Of a stretch of DNA of 64,000 nt, positions 35,457 through 44,517 are shown in pieces (the stretch's first letter is position 1; each line of letters opens with the position of its first letter). Location of the stretch: contig NZ_BDCC01000002.1 in NCBI RefSeq assembly GCF_001613305.1, forward strand, positions 1 through 64,000, given 5' to 3'. The position numbers and the translations under genes were made by a program. The stretch is from Nocardia vaccinii NBRC 15922. GTDB taxonomy: Bacteria; Actinomycetota; Actinomycetes; Mycobacteriales; Mycobacteriaceae. Below the pieces are notes generated by a model. That model was given only the letters and a program-made list of their open reading frames with translations, searched no databases and had not been told where the DNA came from.

Positions 35457-36245
35457 CTATTCTGCCCAGCTCGGCGGCCGCCGCTGAAAGAAGGCCGTCA
35501 TACCCTCGACGACCTCGGGCGTTCCGAAATACGAGGCGGACCGCTTCGCCAACTCCTCGGCCGAGCGGTCGAACTCGGCGAGCAGGGACGCGTTCACCAG
35601 TCGCTTGCTCTCGGCCAGCCCCTGAGGCGAGCCCTTGCGCAATTCACCGCGCAACCGGTTCACCTCCGCCACCGCATCCTGCGCCGCTATGGTGATCAGG
35701 CCGACGCGTTCGGCCTCGGCGGCATCGAAGGTCTCGCCGGTCTGGTAGTAGCGGGCGGCCGCGCGTGCGGTCAGGCGCGGCAGCAGTGTCAGCGAGATCA
35801 TGAAGGGGGCCAGGCCGATTCGCGCCTCGGTGAGCGCGAAGGTGCTCGACTGGCCCGCGACGGCGATATCGCAGGCGGCGAGGATTCCCATGCCACCGGC
35901 TCGGACATTGCCATTCACCTGTGCCACAACGGGTTTGGGAAGTCCCAGGATGTCGCGCAGCACCCGGATCATCCATCGGGTCCGGATATCCGCGGCGGCG
36001 GCCGGGTCGGCGTCCAGAGCTTCCTTCAGATCCGCACCGGCACAGAAGGTGTTGCCGGTGTGGGCCAGGACGACACCGCGCGCGGATTCGTCGGCGGCGG
36101 CGCGTTCGAGCCCGGCCAGCAGTTCCCGCACCAGCCGCGAGGACAGCGCGTTGCGGTTGTGCGGGGAGTCCAGGGTGAGCACGGCGAAGCCGTCACTCAC
36201 CTCGTACCGCACGAAAGGCGCTTGGGCACCGGGAGTTTCGCTCAT
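35457..36245 (-). CDS. Enoyl-CoA hydratase/isomerase family protein
   Basis: A 262-residue crotonase-fold enzyme. Features: FAVLTLDSPHNRNALS, the oxyanion motif AGADLKEALDAD, and KPVVAQVNGNVRAGGMGILA, with the segment equivalent to the catalytic Glu loop at about 115-140. It hydrates an enoyl-CoA in the pathway. It sits in the operon 9 nt after the second acyl-CoA dehydrogenase gene. In Atu-like clusters this position is filled by an isohexenyl-glutaconyl-CoA hydratase, a possible role here. Confidence 0.85.
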   Translation of the reverse strand: MSETPGAQAPFVRYEVSDGFAVLTLDSPHNRNALSSRLVRELLAGLERAAADESARGVVLAHTGNTFCAGADLKEALDADPAAAADIRTRWMIRVLRDILGLPKPVVAQVNGNVRAGGMGILAACDIAVAGQSSTFALTEARIGLAPFMISLTLLPRLTARAAARYYQTGETFDAAEAERVGLITIAAQDAVAEVNRLRGELRKGSPQGLAESKRLVNASLLAEFDRSAEELAKRSASYFGTPEVVEGMTAFFQRRPPSWAE

Positions 36246-36254
36246 ATCAGCCCC

Positions 36255-37418
36255 TCAGTAGGACCGCGGCAGGCCCAGCGAATGCTGGGAGACGAAGTTC
36301 AGGATCATCTCGCGACTGACCGGCGCGACCCGCGCGATCCGGGCGGCGGCGAGCATCCCGGCCAGGCCCACATCGGCGGTCAGGCCCGAGCCGCCGTGCG
36401 TCTGGATGGCCTGGTCCAGCGCCTTGATACTCGCCTCGGCCGCAGCGTATTTAGCCATATTCGCCGCCTCGGCCGCACCGAAGTCGTCGCCCGCGTCGTA
36501 GAGCACCGCGGCCTTCTGCATCATCAACTTGGCCAGCTCCAGCTCGATCTTCACCTGGGCGAGCGGATGCGAAAGACCCTGGTGCGCACCGATCGGCACG
36601 CCCTTCCAGACCGCGCGTTCCTTGGCGTACTCGACCGCGCGATCGATGGCGTAGCGACCCATGCCGACCGCCATCGCCGCACCCATGATGCGCTCCGGAT
36701 TCAGCCCCGCGAACAGCTGCGCGATGGCCGCGTCCTCCTGGCCGACCAGAGCGGTGGCGGGCAGGCGCACATCGTCGAGGAACAGGGTGAACTGATTGTC
36801 CGGCTCGATGATGTCCATCTTCTGGGCCGTCTTGACCAGGCCGGGGGCATCGGTCGGCACGATGAACAGCGCGGGCTGGAGGTTACCGGTCTTGGCGTTC
36901 TCGGTGCGGGCCACGATGAGCACCGCTTCGGCCTGGTCCACGCCGGAGATGAAGATCTTGCGGCCGTTGAGAATCCAGTCCCCGCCGTCGCGGCGGGCGG
37001 TGGTGGTGATCTTGTGCGAATTGGATCCGGCGTCGGGTTCGGTGATGCCGAAGACCATCTTCGACGAACCGTCGGCCAGGCGGGTGAGCCAGTACTTCTT
37101 CTGGTCCGCGGTGCCGTATTTGGTGATGATCGTGCCGCAGATGGCCGGGGACACCACCATCAGCAGCAGGCCGCAGCCGCGTGCGGAGAGTTCCTCCTGC
37201 ACCAGGGCGAGTTCGTAGATGCCCGCGCCGCCACCGCCGTACTCCTCGGGCAGATTCACGCCCAGGAAGCCGAGTTTGCCTGCCTCTGCCCACAATTCGT
37301 CGTACGGTTCGTTGCGACGCGCCTTGGGTCCGGCGTAGTCCCGGAAGTTGTACTTCTCGGCCAGTGCGGCCACCGCGGCCCGCAGCGCCTTCTGCTCGTC
37401 GGATTCGATGAAACTCAT
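36255..37418 (-). CDS. Acyl-CoA dehydrogenase (second of the operon)
   Basis: A 387-residue FAD enzyme of the short/branched-chain type. Motifs: MVFGITEPDAGSNSHKITTT, IPIGAHQGLSHPLAQVKIEL and, near the C-terminus, QTHGGSGLTADVG. AGGAGTAATCA precedes the ATG at 37418. A catalytic Glu equivalent is not obvious. It lies 4 nt after the biotin carboxylase gene. Together with the other operon dehydrogenase it could oxidise two different intermediates. Confidence 0.87.
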   Translation of the reverse strand: MSFIESDEQKALRAAVAALAEKYNFRDYAGPKARRNEPYDELWAEAGKLGFLGVNLPEEYGGGGAGIYELALVQEELSARGCGLLLMVVSPAICGTIITKYGTADQKKYWLTRLADGSSKMVFGITEPDAGSNSHKITTTARRDGGDWILNGRKIFISGVDQAEAVLIVARTENAKTGNLQPALFIVPTDAPGLVKTAQKMDIIEPDNQFTLFLDDVRLPATALVGQEDAAIAQLFAGLNPERIMGAAMAVGMGRYAIDRAVEYAKERAVWKGVPIGAHQGLSHPLAQVKIELELAKLMMQKAAVLYDAGDDFGAAEAANMAKYAAAEASIKALDQAIQTHGGSGLTADVGLAGMLAAARIARVAPVSREMILNFVSQHSLGLPRSY

Positions 37419-37421
37419 TGA

Positions 37422-39488
37422 TTACTCCTGCTCTTCGCTGTGTACCACGGCGAGCACGGTGCCGACCTCGACCTGCTGACCGGCGGTGACATTCAATTCG
37501 GCGAGTACGCCCGCGGCCGGGGCGGCGATGGTGTGCTCCATTTTCATCGCCTCCAGCCACAGGATCGGCTGTCCCTTCTCGACCCGGTCGCCCGTCTGTG
37601 CGCCGAGGCGGATGACCGCCCCCGGCATGGGTGCGAGCAGTGAGCCCTCGGCCACATGGTCGGCGGGATCCTCGAAGCGCGGCAGGCGTTTCACCGCGAC
37701 CGAGCCCAGCGGGGAGTCGACCGCAACCAGATCGCCGTACCGCGCGATCTCGAAGCGACGGCGGACCCCGCCCCGTTCTCCGGGCACCGTCAGGATCACC
37801 GAATCCGGTGTGGCCTCGATTAATTCGAGTCCGTCGAACTCGTCCGCCACGAAGCCCGCGCGGGTGTGGCGGTACCGGACATCGTGCCGGCCGCTGACGC
37901 GGGATTCATAGGATTTGGACTGCGGCTGCGAGGGCAGGTTCCGCCACCCGCTGGGCAGACCGGCGCCGGTGCGGGCAGCGGCGCGGTTGGCCGCGGCGTC
38001 GGACAGCGCGGCGGCCACCATGGACAGCTTCTCGTCTTCCTCGGAAACCAGCGGGGTTGCGAGTTCTCCGAGTCCGTGCGTGGCGAAGAACGCGGTGTCG
38101 GTATCACCCGCGAGGAAGGCCGGATGCCGCAGCACCCGCACCAGCAGATCGCGATTGGTCACCAGACCGTGGATCTTCGCCCGCTGTAGCGCCGAGGCCA
38201 GCAGATGCGCTGCCTCGTCGCGGGTTTCGGCATAGGAGATCACCTTGGCGAGCATCGGGTCGTAGTGCACCCCGACCACCGAGCCGTCCACCACACCGCT
38301 GTCCAGGCGAACGCCCGGTTCGGTCAATACGGTGAATTCCCCTGTGGTACCGGGAATGTCGAGCCGGAACACCGGACCGCTCTGCGGCTGCCAATCCTGT
38401 GCCGGATCCTCCGCGTACAGGCGCACCTCGATGGAATGTCCCCGCAGATCCGGCTGCCGTGCGGGCAACGGCCGGCCGGCGGCCACCTGCAACTGCAACC
38501 GGACCAGATCCAGGCCGGTGACCTGCTCGGTGACCGGATGTTCCACCTGCAGACGGGTATTCATCTCCAGGAAGTAGAAATCACCCTTCTCGTCGGCCAG
38601 GAATTCGACGGTGCCCGCGCCCTCGTAACCGATGGCCTCCGCGGCCAGCCTGGCCGCGGTGAACAATCGCTCACGCATGCTCTGCCCACCGGCCCCGCGA
38701 GCGGCGGGCTCTCCATGGTTACACTCCGCTGCCTCCTGCGAGCCCGACGCTCGCAGGGCGTCGATTTTTTCCACGAGCGGCGAGGGGGCTTCCTCGACGA
38801 CCTTCTGATGCCGTCGCTGAATGGAGCACTCACGCTCGCCCACTGGCCACACCGTGCCGTGGTTATCGGCCATGACCTGCACTTCGATATGCCGACCGGT
38901 CTCGAGATACCGCTCGCAGAACACGGTCGGATCGCCGAAGGCCGATTCGGCCTCGCGCTGCGCGGCCTCGAGTTGCGCGGCCAGCTCGGCGACCTCGCGC
39001 ACCACCCGCATACCGCGACCGCCACCACCGGCGGAAGCCTTGATCAGCACCGGCAGGACGTCGGGAGTGACCTCGGCCGGGTCCAGCTGTTTCAGGACCG
39101 GAACGCCGGCCGCATCCATCATCTTCTTGGCCTGGACCTTGGAGCCCATCTGCTCGATGGCCGCGACGGGCGGGCCGACCCAGATCAGTCCGGACTCTTG
39201 TACGGCCTTCGCGAATCCGGCGTTCTCCGAGAGGAATCCGTATCCGGGATGGATCGCATCGGCGCCCGCGGCCAGTGCTGCCTCGATGATCAGCTCACCA
39301 CGCAGATAGGTCTCGCCCGGAGTGTTACCGGGCAGCCGGACGGCCGAATCCGCCTCCGCCACATGGGGTGAGTTCGCATCCGCGTCCGAATAGACGGCGG
39401 TCGTGGCGATCCCCATGCGGCGGCAGGTCGCGAAGACGCGCCGGGCGATCTCCCCGCGATTGGCGACCAGAACATTCGTGATTTCCAT
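37422..39488 (-). CDS. Acyl-CoA carboxylase alpha subunit (biotin carboxylase plus BCCP)
   Basis: A 688-residue biotin-dependent subunit. The biotin carboxylase domain (about residues 1-450) has ADAIHPGYGFLSENAGFA, GGGGRGMRVV and MNTRLQVEHPVTEQVTG. The C-terminal BCCP domain carries LEAMKMEH, with the biotinylated Lys at about 649. With the beta subunit next door it would carboxylate an acyl-CoA such as geranyl-, methylcrotonyl- or propionyl-CoA. There is an unusual extra segment of about 30 residues at about 241-270, not expected in the family. The gene starts 6 nt after the beta-subunit stop. Confidence 0.9.
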   Translation of the reverse strand: MEITNVLVANRGEIARRVFATCRRMGIATTAVYSDADANSPHVAEADSAVRLPGNTPGETYLRGELIIEAALAAGADAIHPGYGFLSENAGFAKAVQESGLIWVGPPVAAIEQMGSKVQAKKMMDAAGVPVLKQLDPAEVTPDVLPVLIKASAGGGGRGMRVVREVAELAAQLEAAQREAESAFGDPTVFCERYLETGRHIEVQVMADNHGTVWPVGERECSIQRRHQKVVEEAPSPLVEKIDALRASGSQEAAECNHGEPAARGAGGQSMRERLFTAARLAAEAIGYEGAGTVEFLADEKGDFYFLEMNTRLQVEHPVTEQVTGLDLVRLQLQVAAGRPLPARQPDLRGHSIEVRLYAEDPAQDWQPQSGPVFRLDIPGTTGEFTVLTEPGVRLDSGVVDGSVVGVHYDPMLAKVISYAETRDEAAHLLASALQRAKIHGLVTNRDLLVRVLRHPAFLAGDTDTAFFATHGLGELATPLVSEEDEKLSMVAAALSDAAANRAAARTGAGLPSGWRNLPSQPQSKSYESRVSGRHDVRYRHTRAGFVADEFDGLELIEATPDSVILTVPGERGGVRRRFEIARYGDLVAVDSPLGSVAVKRLPRFEDPADHVAEGSLLAPMPGAVIRLGAQTGDRVEKGQPILWLEAMKMEHTIAAPAAGVLAELNVTAGQQVEVGTVLAVVHSEEQE
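38679..38768. repeat. In-frame insertion inside the biotin carboxylase gene
   Basis: About 90 nt corresponding to residues 241-270 (KIDALRASGSQEAAECNHGE and on). It interrupts the normal PSPLVE-to-MRERLFTAAR junction of biotin carboxylases. It contains a perfect 8-bp stem, CTGCGAGC with GCTCGCAG (38736-38756, loop 5). This looks like a small repeat element tolerated in a surface loop; its limits are approximate. Confidence 0.55.
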
Positions 39489-39494
39489 ATCGCC

Positions 39495-41093
39495 TCACAT
39501 CCGGAAGACGCCGAAGCCCTCGGCGCCCTCGATCGGGGCATTGTGGATGGCGGACAACGCCATTCCCAGTACCGTGCGGGTGTCGCGGGGGTCGATGACG
39601 CCGTCGTCGTACAGCCGGCCCGACATGAACATGGGCAGCGATTCCGCCTCGATCTGCGCCTCGATCATCGCGCGCATCCCCTTGTCGGCCTCCTCGTCGA
39701 AGGGCATACCCTTGGCCTCGGCGGCCGCGCGGCCCACGATCGAGATGACGCCCGCCAGCTGAGCACCACCCATGACCGCGGATTTCGCACTGGGCCAGGC
39801 GAAGACGAAGCGCGGATCGTAGGCCCGCCCGCACATGCCGTAGTGGCCCGCACCGTAGGAAGCGCCCATCAGCACCGAGATGTGCGGCACCTTCGAATTG
39901 GAGACCGCGTTGATCATCATCGCGCCGTGCTTGATGATGCCCTTCTGCTCGTATTCCCTGCCGACCATGTACCCGGTCGTGTTGTGCAGGAACAACAGTG
40001 GCGTATCGGACTGATTGGCCAGCTGGATGAACTGCGCCGCCTTCTGCGCCTCCTCGGAGAACAGCACGCCGCGGGCGTTGGCGAGAATGCCGACCGGATA
40101 GCCGTGCAGCTCCGCCCATCCCGTCACCAGACTCGATCCGTAGAGCGGTTTGAACTCGTCGAAATCCGAACCGTCCACCACGCGGGCGATGACCTCGCGC
40201 GGATCGAACGGAATCTTCAGATCCGTCGGCACGATGCCGAGCAGTTCCTCCTGGTCGTACAGCGGTTCGATCACTTCGCCGCGCGGCGCCCGGCCGCGCT
40301 TGGTCCAGTTGAGGCGCTTGACGATCGAGCGGCCGAGCCGGATCGCGTCCTGTTCGTCCGCGGCCAGATAATCGGCCAGACCCGAGACCCGCGCGTGCAT
40401 TTCCGCGCCACCGAGGGATTCGTCGTCGGACTCCTCACCGGTGGCCATCTTCACCAGCGGCGGGCCACCCAGGAACACCTTGGACCGTTCCTTGATCATC
40501 ACCGTGTAGTCGGACATGCCCGGGATGTACGCGCCACCGGCGGTGGAATTCCCGAAAACCAGTGCGATCGTCGGTATTCCGGCCGCGGACAGTCGGGTCA
40601 GATCCCGGAACATCCGGCCGCCGGGGACGAAGACCTCCTTCTGCGTCGGGAGATCCGCGCCGCCGGATTCGACCAGTCCGATGACCGGGAGCCGGTTCTC
40701 CAGCGCGATATCGTTCATCCGCAGGTTCTTGCGCAACGTCCACGGATTCGAGGTGCCGCCTCGCACAGTGGGGTCCGGGGCAACGATCATGCATTCGACG
40801 CCCTCCACGATTCCGATACCCGCGATCACGCTCGCGCCCACGTGGAATTCACTGCCCCAGGCCGCGAGTGGGGCCAGTTCGAGGAACGGCGAATCCTCGT
40901 CGATCAGCAGTTCGATGCGCTCGCGCGCGGTCAGCTTGCCGCGCTTGCGATGTCGCGCCAACTTGTCCGGCCCGCCCCCGGCGATGTTCTTGGCGTATTC
41001 GGCCTCCACCTCGGCCAATTTCGTCGTCATGGCCTCGGCGGCTGCCGCGTATTCCGCCGACGCCGCATCCAGGGTGCTACGCAGAATAGTCAA
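39495..41093 (-). CDS. Acyl-CoA carboxylase beta subunit (carboxyltransferase)
   Basis: A 532-residue carboxyltransferase. Both halves are present: the biotin-side region with LPVIGLVESGGADLPTQKEV and FGNSTAGGAYIPGMSDY, and the acyl-CoA side with FLHNTTGYMVGREYEQKGII and LMGASYGAGHYGMCGRAYDP. This last is characteristic of methylcrotonyl/geranyl-CoA carboxylases. The start is TTG at 41093, overlapping the upstream dehydrogenase stop as TTGA; the alternative far-upstream start crosses that gene. It partners the alpha subunit encoded next. Confidence 0.9.
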   Translation of the reverse strand: MTILRSTLDAASAEYAAAAEAMTTKLAEVEAEYAKNIAGGGPDKLARHRKRGKLTARERIELLIDEDSPFLELAPLAAWGSEFHVGASVIAGIGIVEGVECMIVAPDPTVRGGTSNPWTLRKNLRMNDIALENRLPVIGLVESGGADLPTQKEVFVPGGRMFRDLTRLSAAGIPTIALVFGNSTAGGAYIPGMSDYTVMIKERSKVFLGGPPLVKMATGEESDDESLGGAEMHARVSGLADYLAADEQDAIRLGRSIVKRLNWTKRGRAPRGEVIEPLYDQEELLGIVPTDLKIPFDPREVIARVVDGSDFDEFKPLYGSSLVTGWAELHGYPVGILANARGVLFSEEAQKAAQFIQLANQSDTPLLFLHNTTGYMVGREYEQKGIIKHGAMMINAVSNSKVPHISVLMGASYGAGHYGMCGRAYDPRFVFAWPSAKSAVMGGAQLAGVISIVGRAAAEAKGMPFDEEADKGMRAMIEAQIEAESLPMFMSGRLYDDGVIDPRDTRTVLGMALSAIHNAPIEGAEGFGVFRM

Positions 41094-42247
41094 GACTGGA
41101 ACCCCAATCGCTTGGCCGCGAGGCTGGTCAGGATCTCGTTGGTGCCGCCGCCGATACCGAGGATGCGCACATCCCGATAATGCCGCTCGACCTCGGACTC
41201 GCGCATGTAGCCGAGTCCGCCGAACAGCTGAACCGCCTGGTGCGCAACCCATTCCGCGGTTTCGACCGCGGTGTTCTTGGCGAAGCACACCTCGGCGATC
41301 AGATCGGTATCACCCGCCGCCGCCCGCTCGACCACGTGCCGGGTGTAGACCCGCGCCACATCGATCCGGCGCGCCATCTCCGACAACGTGTTCTGCACCG
41401 CTTGACGACTGATCAGCGGCCGGCCGAACGTCTCCCGATCCCGGCACCACCGGAGAGTCAGGTCCAGACAGCGCTGCGCGTGCCCGTATGCCTGCGCCGC
41501 CAGCCCCGCCCGCTCGCTCACGAATGCCTGTGCGATCTGGGCGAATCCGCTGTTCTCGACGCCGACCAGATTCGAAACCGATACGCGCACATCGACATAC
41601 GACAGCTCAGCGGTATCCGAGGCCAGCCAGCCCATCTTCTCCAGTTTGCGGCTGACGGTGAAGCCAGGTGTTCCCTTCTCCACCACCAGGAGCGACACAC
41701 CGGACGCGCCGGAACCTCCGGTGCGCACGGCCGTCACCACGTAGTCCGCGCGCACGCCCGAGGTGATGAACGTCTTCGAGCCGTTCACCACGTATTCGTC
41801 GCCATCGCGGACCGCGCTGGTGCGCAGATGCCCGACATCCGAGCCGCCGCCGGGTTCGGTGATGGCCAGTGAGCCGATCTTCTCCCCCGCCAGCGTCGGC
41901 TTCACCCAGCGCTCGATCTGTTCGCGATTCCCGGACGCGATGATGTGCGGCACGGCGATACCGCAGGTGAACAGCGAGGCGAACAGACCGCCCGAACAAC
42001 CCGCGTAATGCATCTCCTCGCAGACGATCGCGGCATCGAGGCCGTCGCCACCGGAACCGCCTGCGGATTCCGGGAATTGGATGCCGAGCAGGCCCAGCGC
42101 ACCCGCCTTCTTGTGCAGCTCGCGCGGGATCTCACCGTCGCGTTCCCACTCGTCCAGGTTGGGCAGCACCTCGCGTTCGGCGAAACCGCGTACGGTGGCG
42201 CGCAATTCACGTCGCTCGGGGGTGTCCCAAGGGTTCACATAGCTCAT
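41090..42247 (-). CDS. Acyl-CoA dehydrogenase (first of the operon)
   Basis: A 385-residue FAD enzyme. Family motifs: SLAITEPGGGSDVGHLRTSA (substrate/FAD), RRLDVARVY-like RRIDVARVYTRH, and the C-terminal QLFGGLGYMRESEVERHYRD and GIGGGTNEI. The catalytic Glu of the isovaleryl-/citronellyl-CoA type cannot be placed with certainty. ATG at 42247 overlaps the stop of the AtuA-like gene (ATGA), and the stop overlaps the carboxyltransferase start. Position resembles AtuD (citronellyl-CoA dehydrogenase). Confidence 0.88.
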   Translation of the reverse strand: MSYVNPWDTPERRELRATVRGFAEREVLPNLDEWERDGEIPRELHKKAGALGLLGIQFPESAGGSGGDGLDAAIVCEEMHYAGCSGGLFASLFTCGIAVPHIIASGNREQIERWVKPTLAGEKIGSLAITEPGGGSDVGHLRTSAVRDGDEYVVNGSKTFITSGVRADYVVTAVRTGGSGASGVSLLVVEKGTPGFTVSRKLEKMGWLASDTAELSYVDVRVSVSNLVGVENSGFAQIAQAFVSERAGLAAQAYGHAQRCLDLTLRWCRDRETFGRPLISRQAVQNTLSEMARRIDVARVYTRHVVERAAAGDTDLIAEVCFAKNTAVETAEWVAHQAVQLFGGLGYMRESEVERHYRDVRILGIGGGTNEILTSLAAKRLGFQS

Positions 42248-43959
42248 ACCAGAAGCTCCACGGGAATATCGATGTGCCGGGCCCGGAGCCATTCCCCGAG
42301 ACCCTTTGCCTGCGGATCGAATCGGGCCTGATAGGCCACGCCCTCGCCGAGCAGGCCCTCGACGATGAAGTTCACCGCCCGCAGATTCGGCAGGACGTGC
42401 CGGACGACGGGCAGTTTCGCCGTCTCCGGCAGCAGGTCGCGCAAGGCGTCGACGGTCAATGTCTGTGCCAGCCAGGCGAACTGCTCATCGGTACGGACCC
42501 AGACGCCGATATTGGCATTGCCGCCCTTGTCGCCGGACCGGGCCATGGCGATCGTGCCCAGTGGTCTGCGCTCGGTTTCGCCCGAGGTAACGAACCGCGG
42601 CACAGCGGGTTCGGGGACATCGGCGAGTTCCGACGTCTCGGTGGCGGGCGCGATGGCGACCTCGGTACCGTCCGGCAGCACCGCGATGTGTGGCACTTGC
42701 GCGGCGTCCACATATCCCGCGGTGAACACCCCGTAGGGGTTGCCGTTTCCCGGCGGGGCGGTCAGCGAGAATCCGGGATAGCTCGCCAGCGCCAATTCCA
42801 CTGCCACACTGGAGAATGCGCGCCCGACCTTGTTCGGGTCCGGGTCGCGGACCACACAGCGCAGCAGTGCGCTGGCCTGTTCCTCGGTCTCCGCGTCGGG
42901 CCGGTCCAGGCGGCTGAGGGTCCAGTCGAGTTCGGCCGGGCGCACGGTCAGCCAGGATTCCAGCTGCCGGCGCGTCAGCGCGGCCTTCTCCTCGATGTCC
43001 AGACCCGTCAGGATGAAGGTCATCTCATTGCGGAATCCGCCGATGGTATTGAGCGAGACCTTGGTTCGCGGCGGCGGCGCCTCACCTGTCACGCCGTCGA
43101 GCAACACCCGGTCCGGCCCCTGCTGGGTGAGCCGAATGCTGTCCAGCCGGGTGGTCACGTCCGGTCCGGCGTATCGCGCCCCCTGGATCTCGTACATCAG
43201 CTGTGCGGCAACGGTATCCACGGTAACCGCGCCGTCGGTCCCGGCATGTTTGGTGATGACGCTGCTGCCGTCCCGCCGCACCTCGGCGATCGGGAAACCC
43301 GGACGTCCCAGATCGCCGAGTTCGGTGAAGAACGCGAAATTGCCGCCGGTGGCCTGCGTTCCGCACTCGATCACATGGCCGGCCGCCACCGCACCCGCCA
43401 GGGCGTCGTAATCGCTACGCCCCCAACCGAAGTGGGCCGCAGCCGGACCGACGACCAGCGACGCGTCGGTCACCCGCCCGGTCACCACGATATCCGCGCC
43501 CGCGTGCAACGCCTCGGCGATACCCCACGCCCCCAGATAGGCATTCGCGGTCAGCGGCGACCCGAGCCCGAGTTCGCCCGCCCGCGGCAGCAGATCATCG
43601 CCGGCCACGTAGGCGATTCTCGGTGCGAGCCCGAGCTTTTCGGCCAGCTCACCGACCCGCAGCGCCAATCCGGCCGGATTCAGCCCGCCCGCGTTGGCGA
43701 CGATCCGCACGCCGCGTTCCAGCGCCGCGCCCAGGCAGTCCTCCAACTGCCGCAGAAAGGTTTTGGCATACCCGAGCGAAGGATCCTTCAGCCGATCCCG
43801 CCCCAGGATCAGCATGGTCAATTCGGCGAGATAATCGCCGGTCAGCACGTCGAGCCGACCGCCGTCGAGCATCTCCCGCATCGCGTCGGCCCGATCGCCG
43901 TAGAACCCGGAACAGTTCCCGATCCGGATCATCTCCGCATCGCTCGCCACACCGCTCAT
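42244..43959 (-). CDS. AtuA-like (DUF1446) acyclic terpene utilization protein
   Basis: A 571-residue protein, the first gene of the operon. The N-terminal part has MIRIGNCSGFYGDRADAMRE, VANAGGLNPAGLA and VTGRVTDASLVVGPAAAHFG, typical of the AtuA/DUF1446 family. The C-terminal part, after SGETERRPLG, has MARSGDKGGNANIGVWV. AtuA is required for growth on citronellol in Pseudomonas, but its reaction is unknown. The start ATG at 43959 is not certain; MIRIGN at 43932 is also possible. It overlaps the following gene by 4 nt. Confidence 0.85.
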   Translation of the reverse strand: MSGVASDAEMIRIGNCSGFYGDRADAMREMLDGGRLDVLTGDYLAELTMLILGRDRLKDPSLGYAKTFLRQLEDCLGAALERGVRIVANAGGLNPAGLALRVGELAEKLGLAPRIAYVAGDDLLPRAGELGLGSPLTANAYLGAWGIAEALHAGADIVVTGRVTDASLVVGPAAAHFGWGRSDYDALAGAVAAGHVIECGTQATGGNFAFFTELGDLGRPGFPIAEVRRDGSSVITKHAGTDGAVTVDTVAAQLMYEIQGARYAGPDVTTRLDSIRLTQQGPDRVLLDGVTGEAPPPRTKVSLNTIGGFRNEMTFILTGLDIEEKAALTRRQLESWLTVRPAELDWTLSRLDRPDAETEEQASALLRCVVRDPDPNKVGRAFSSVAVELALASYPGFSLTAPPGNGNPYGVFTAGYVDAAQVPHIAVLPDGTEVAIAPATETSELADVPEPAVPRFVTSGETERRPLGTIAMARSGDKGGNANIGVWVRTDEQFAWLAQTLTVDALRDLLPETAKLPVVRHVLPNLRAVNFIVEGLLGEGVAYQARFDPQAKGLGEWLRARHIDIPVELLV

Positions 43960-44078
43960 CCGCGTGCCGCCTCCCAATATGAGCCGCGCCGATACGGCAT
44001 CCTCGCCGCACCGGTTACAGGGTCACATCAGCACCAGAAAAAATCAAGCCTGCGTGCTTGTTAATGCTGTGTTCAATG

Positions 44079-44205
44079 GCCTCCGCTTCGATGCGGCGGG
44101 GCCGCGGCCCCCCAAGGCTCGATTCTTCCCTCCCTCCGCTCCCCCGCTTCGCTCCTCCGCTCCGGTCAGTCCAGAATCGACCCGGGCCGCGGCCTCGGAG
44201 TCGCG
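44079..44205 (+). repeat. Dispersed intergenic repeat, most complete copy
   Basis: The reference copy: GGCCTCCGCTTCG, GCGGGGCCGCGGCCCCCC, AAGGCTCGATTCTTCCCTCC, CCGCTTCGCTCCTCCGCTCC, GGTCAGTCCAGAATCGACCC and GGGCCGCGGCCTCGGAG. The two GGCCGCGGCC palindromes are about 85 nt apart. It aligns over its length with the copy at 47751. Confidence 0.85.
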
Positions 44206-44317
44206 TTATCCAGGGTGCCTGGGTGAACGGGCCTGGGTGAACTCAGGGGGTAGCGCCGTCCGGAGCCGTAGCCTTCGTTGTCGGTCGAGCTGGGTGTGTC
44301 GGTCTGCGTGGGGCGGC

Positions 44318-44345
44318 GGCACGCCGGAGCGAAGCGGAGGCAAAA
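44318..44345 (-). repeat. Dispersed repeat, terminal fragment
   Basis: CCGGAGCGAAGCGGAGGC followed by AAAATAACA repeats the end seen at 1-24. It places GGAGG 12 nt before the GTG start at 44353. Confidence 0.65.
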
Positions 44346-44352
44346 TAACACC

Positions 44353-44511
44353 GTGTCGCACTCCGTGATCGTGGTCGTCCTCTTGGCCCTCGCCGGTTTC
44401 CTGATCGGCGGGGCCTTCACCACCTGGAAGAACGGCAGCAGGCTGCTGTCCGGCCTCCTGGCCGTCTGTGCCGTGCTGGCGGTGGTCGGCGCTGTGCTGT
44501 GGTGGCGGTAG
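44353..44511 (+). CDS. Small two-helix membrane protein
   Basis: A 52-residue hydrophobic protein with two predicted transmembrane helices, SVIVVVLLALAGFLIGGAF and SGLLAVCAVLAVVGAVLWW, joined by the short polar loop TTWKNGSR. I do not recognise it. The GTG at 44353 is preceded by the GGAGG of a dispersed repeat; a longer frame would run through that repeat. It is convergent with the cyclase gene, 6 nt away. Such small proteins often associate with larger membrane complexes, but nothing here points to a partner. Confidence 0.55.
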   Translation: MSHSVIVVVLLALAGFLIGGAFTTWKNGSRLLSGLLAVCAVLAVVGAVLWWR

Positions 44512-44517
44512 GCGCGG

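Larger units (their letters stand above)
43960..44352. other. Intergenic region between the operon and a small membrane gene
   Basis: Nearly 400 nt, occupied mainly by the dispersed repeat at 44079-44205 and a second partial copy at 44318-44345. The start must hold the acyl-CoA operon promoter; no operator palindrome was evident. The rest shows no convincing gene. Confidence 0.6.
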
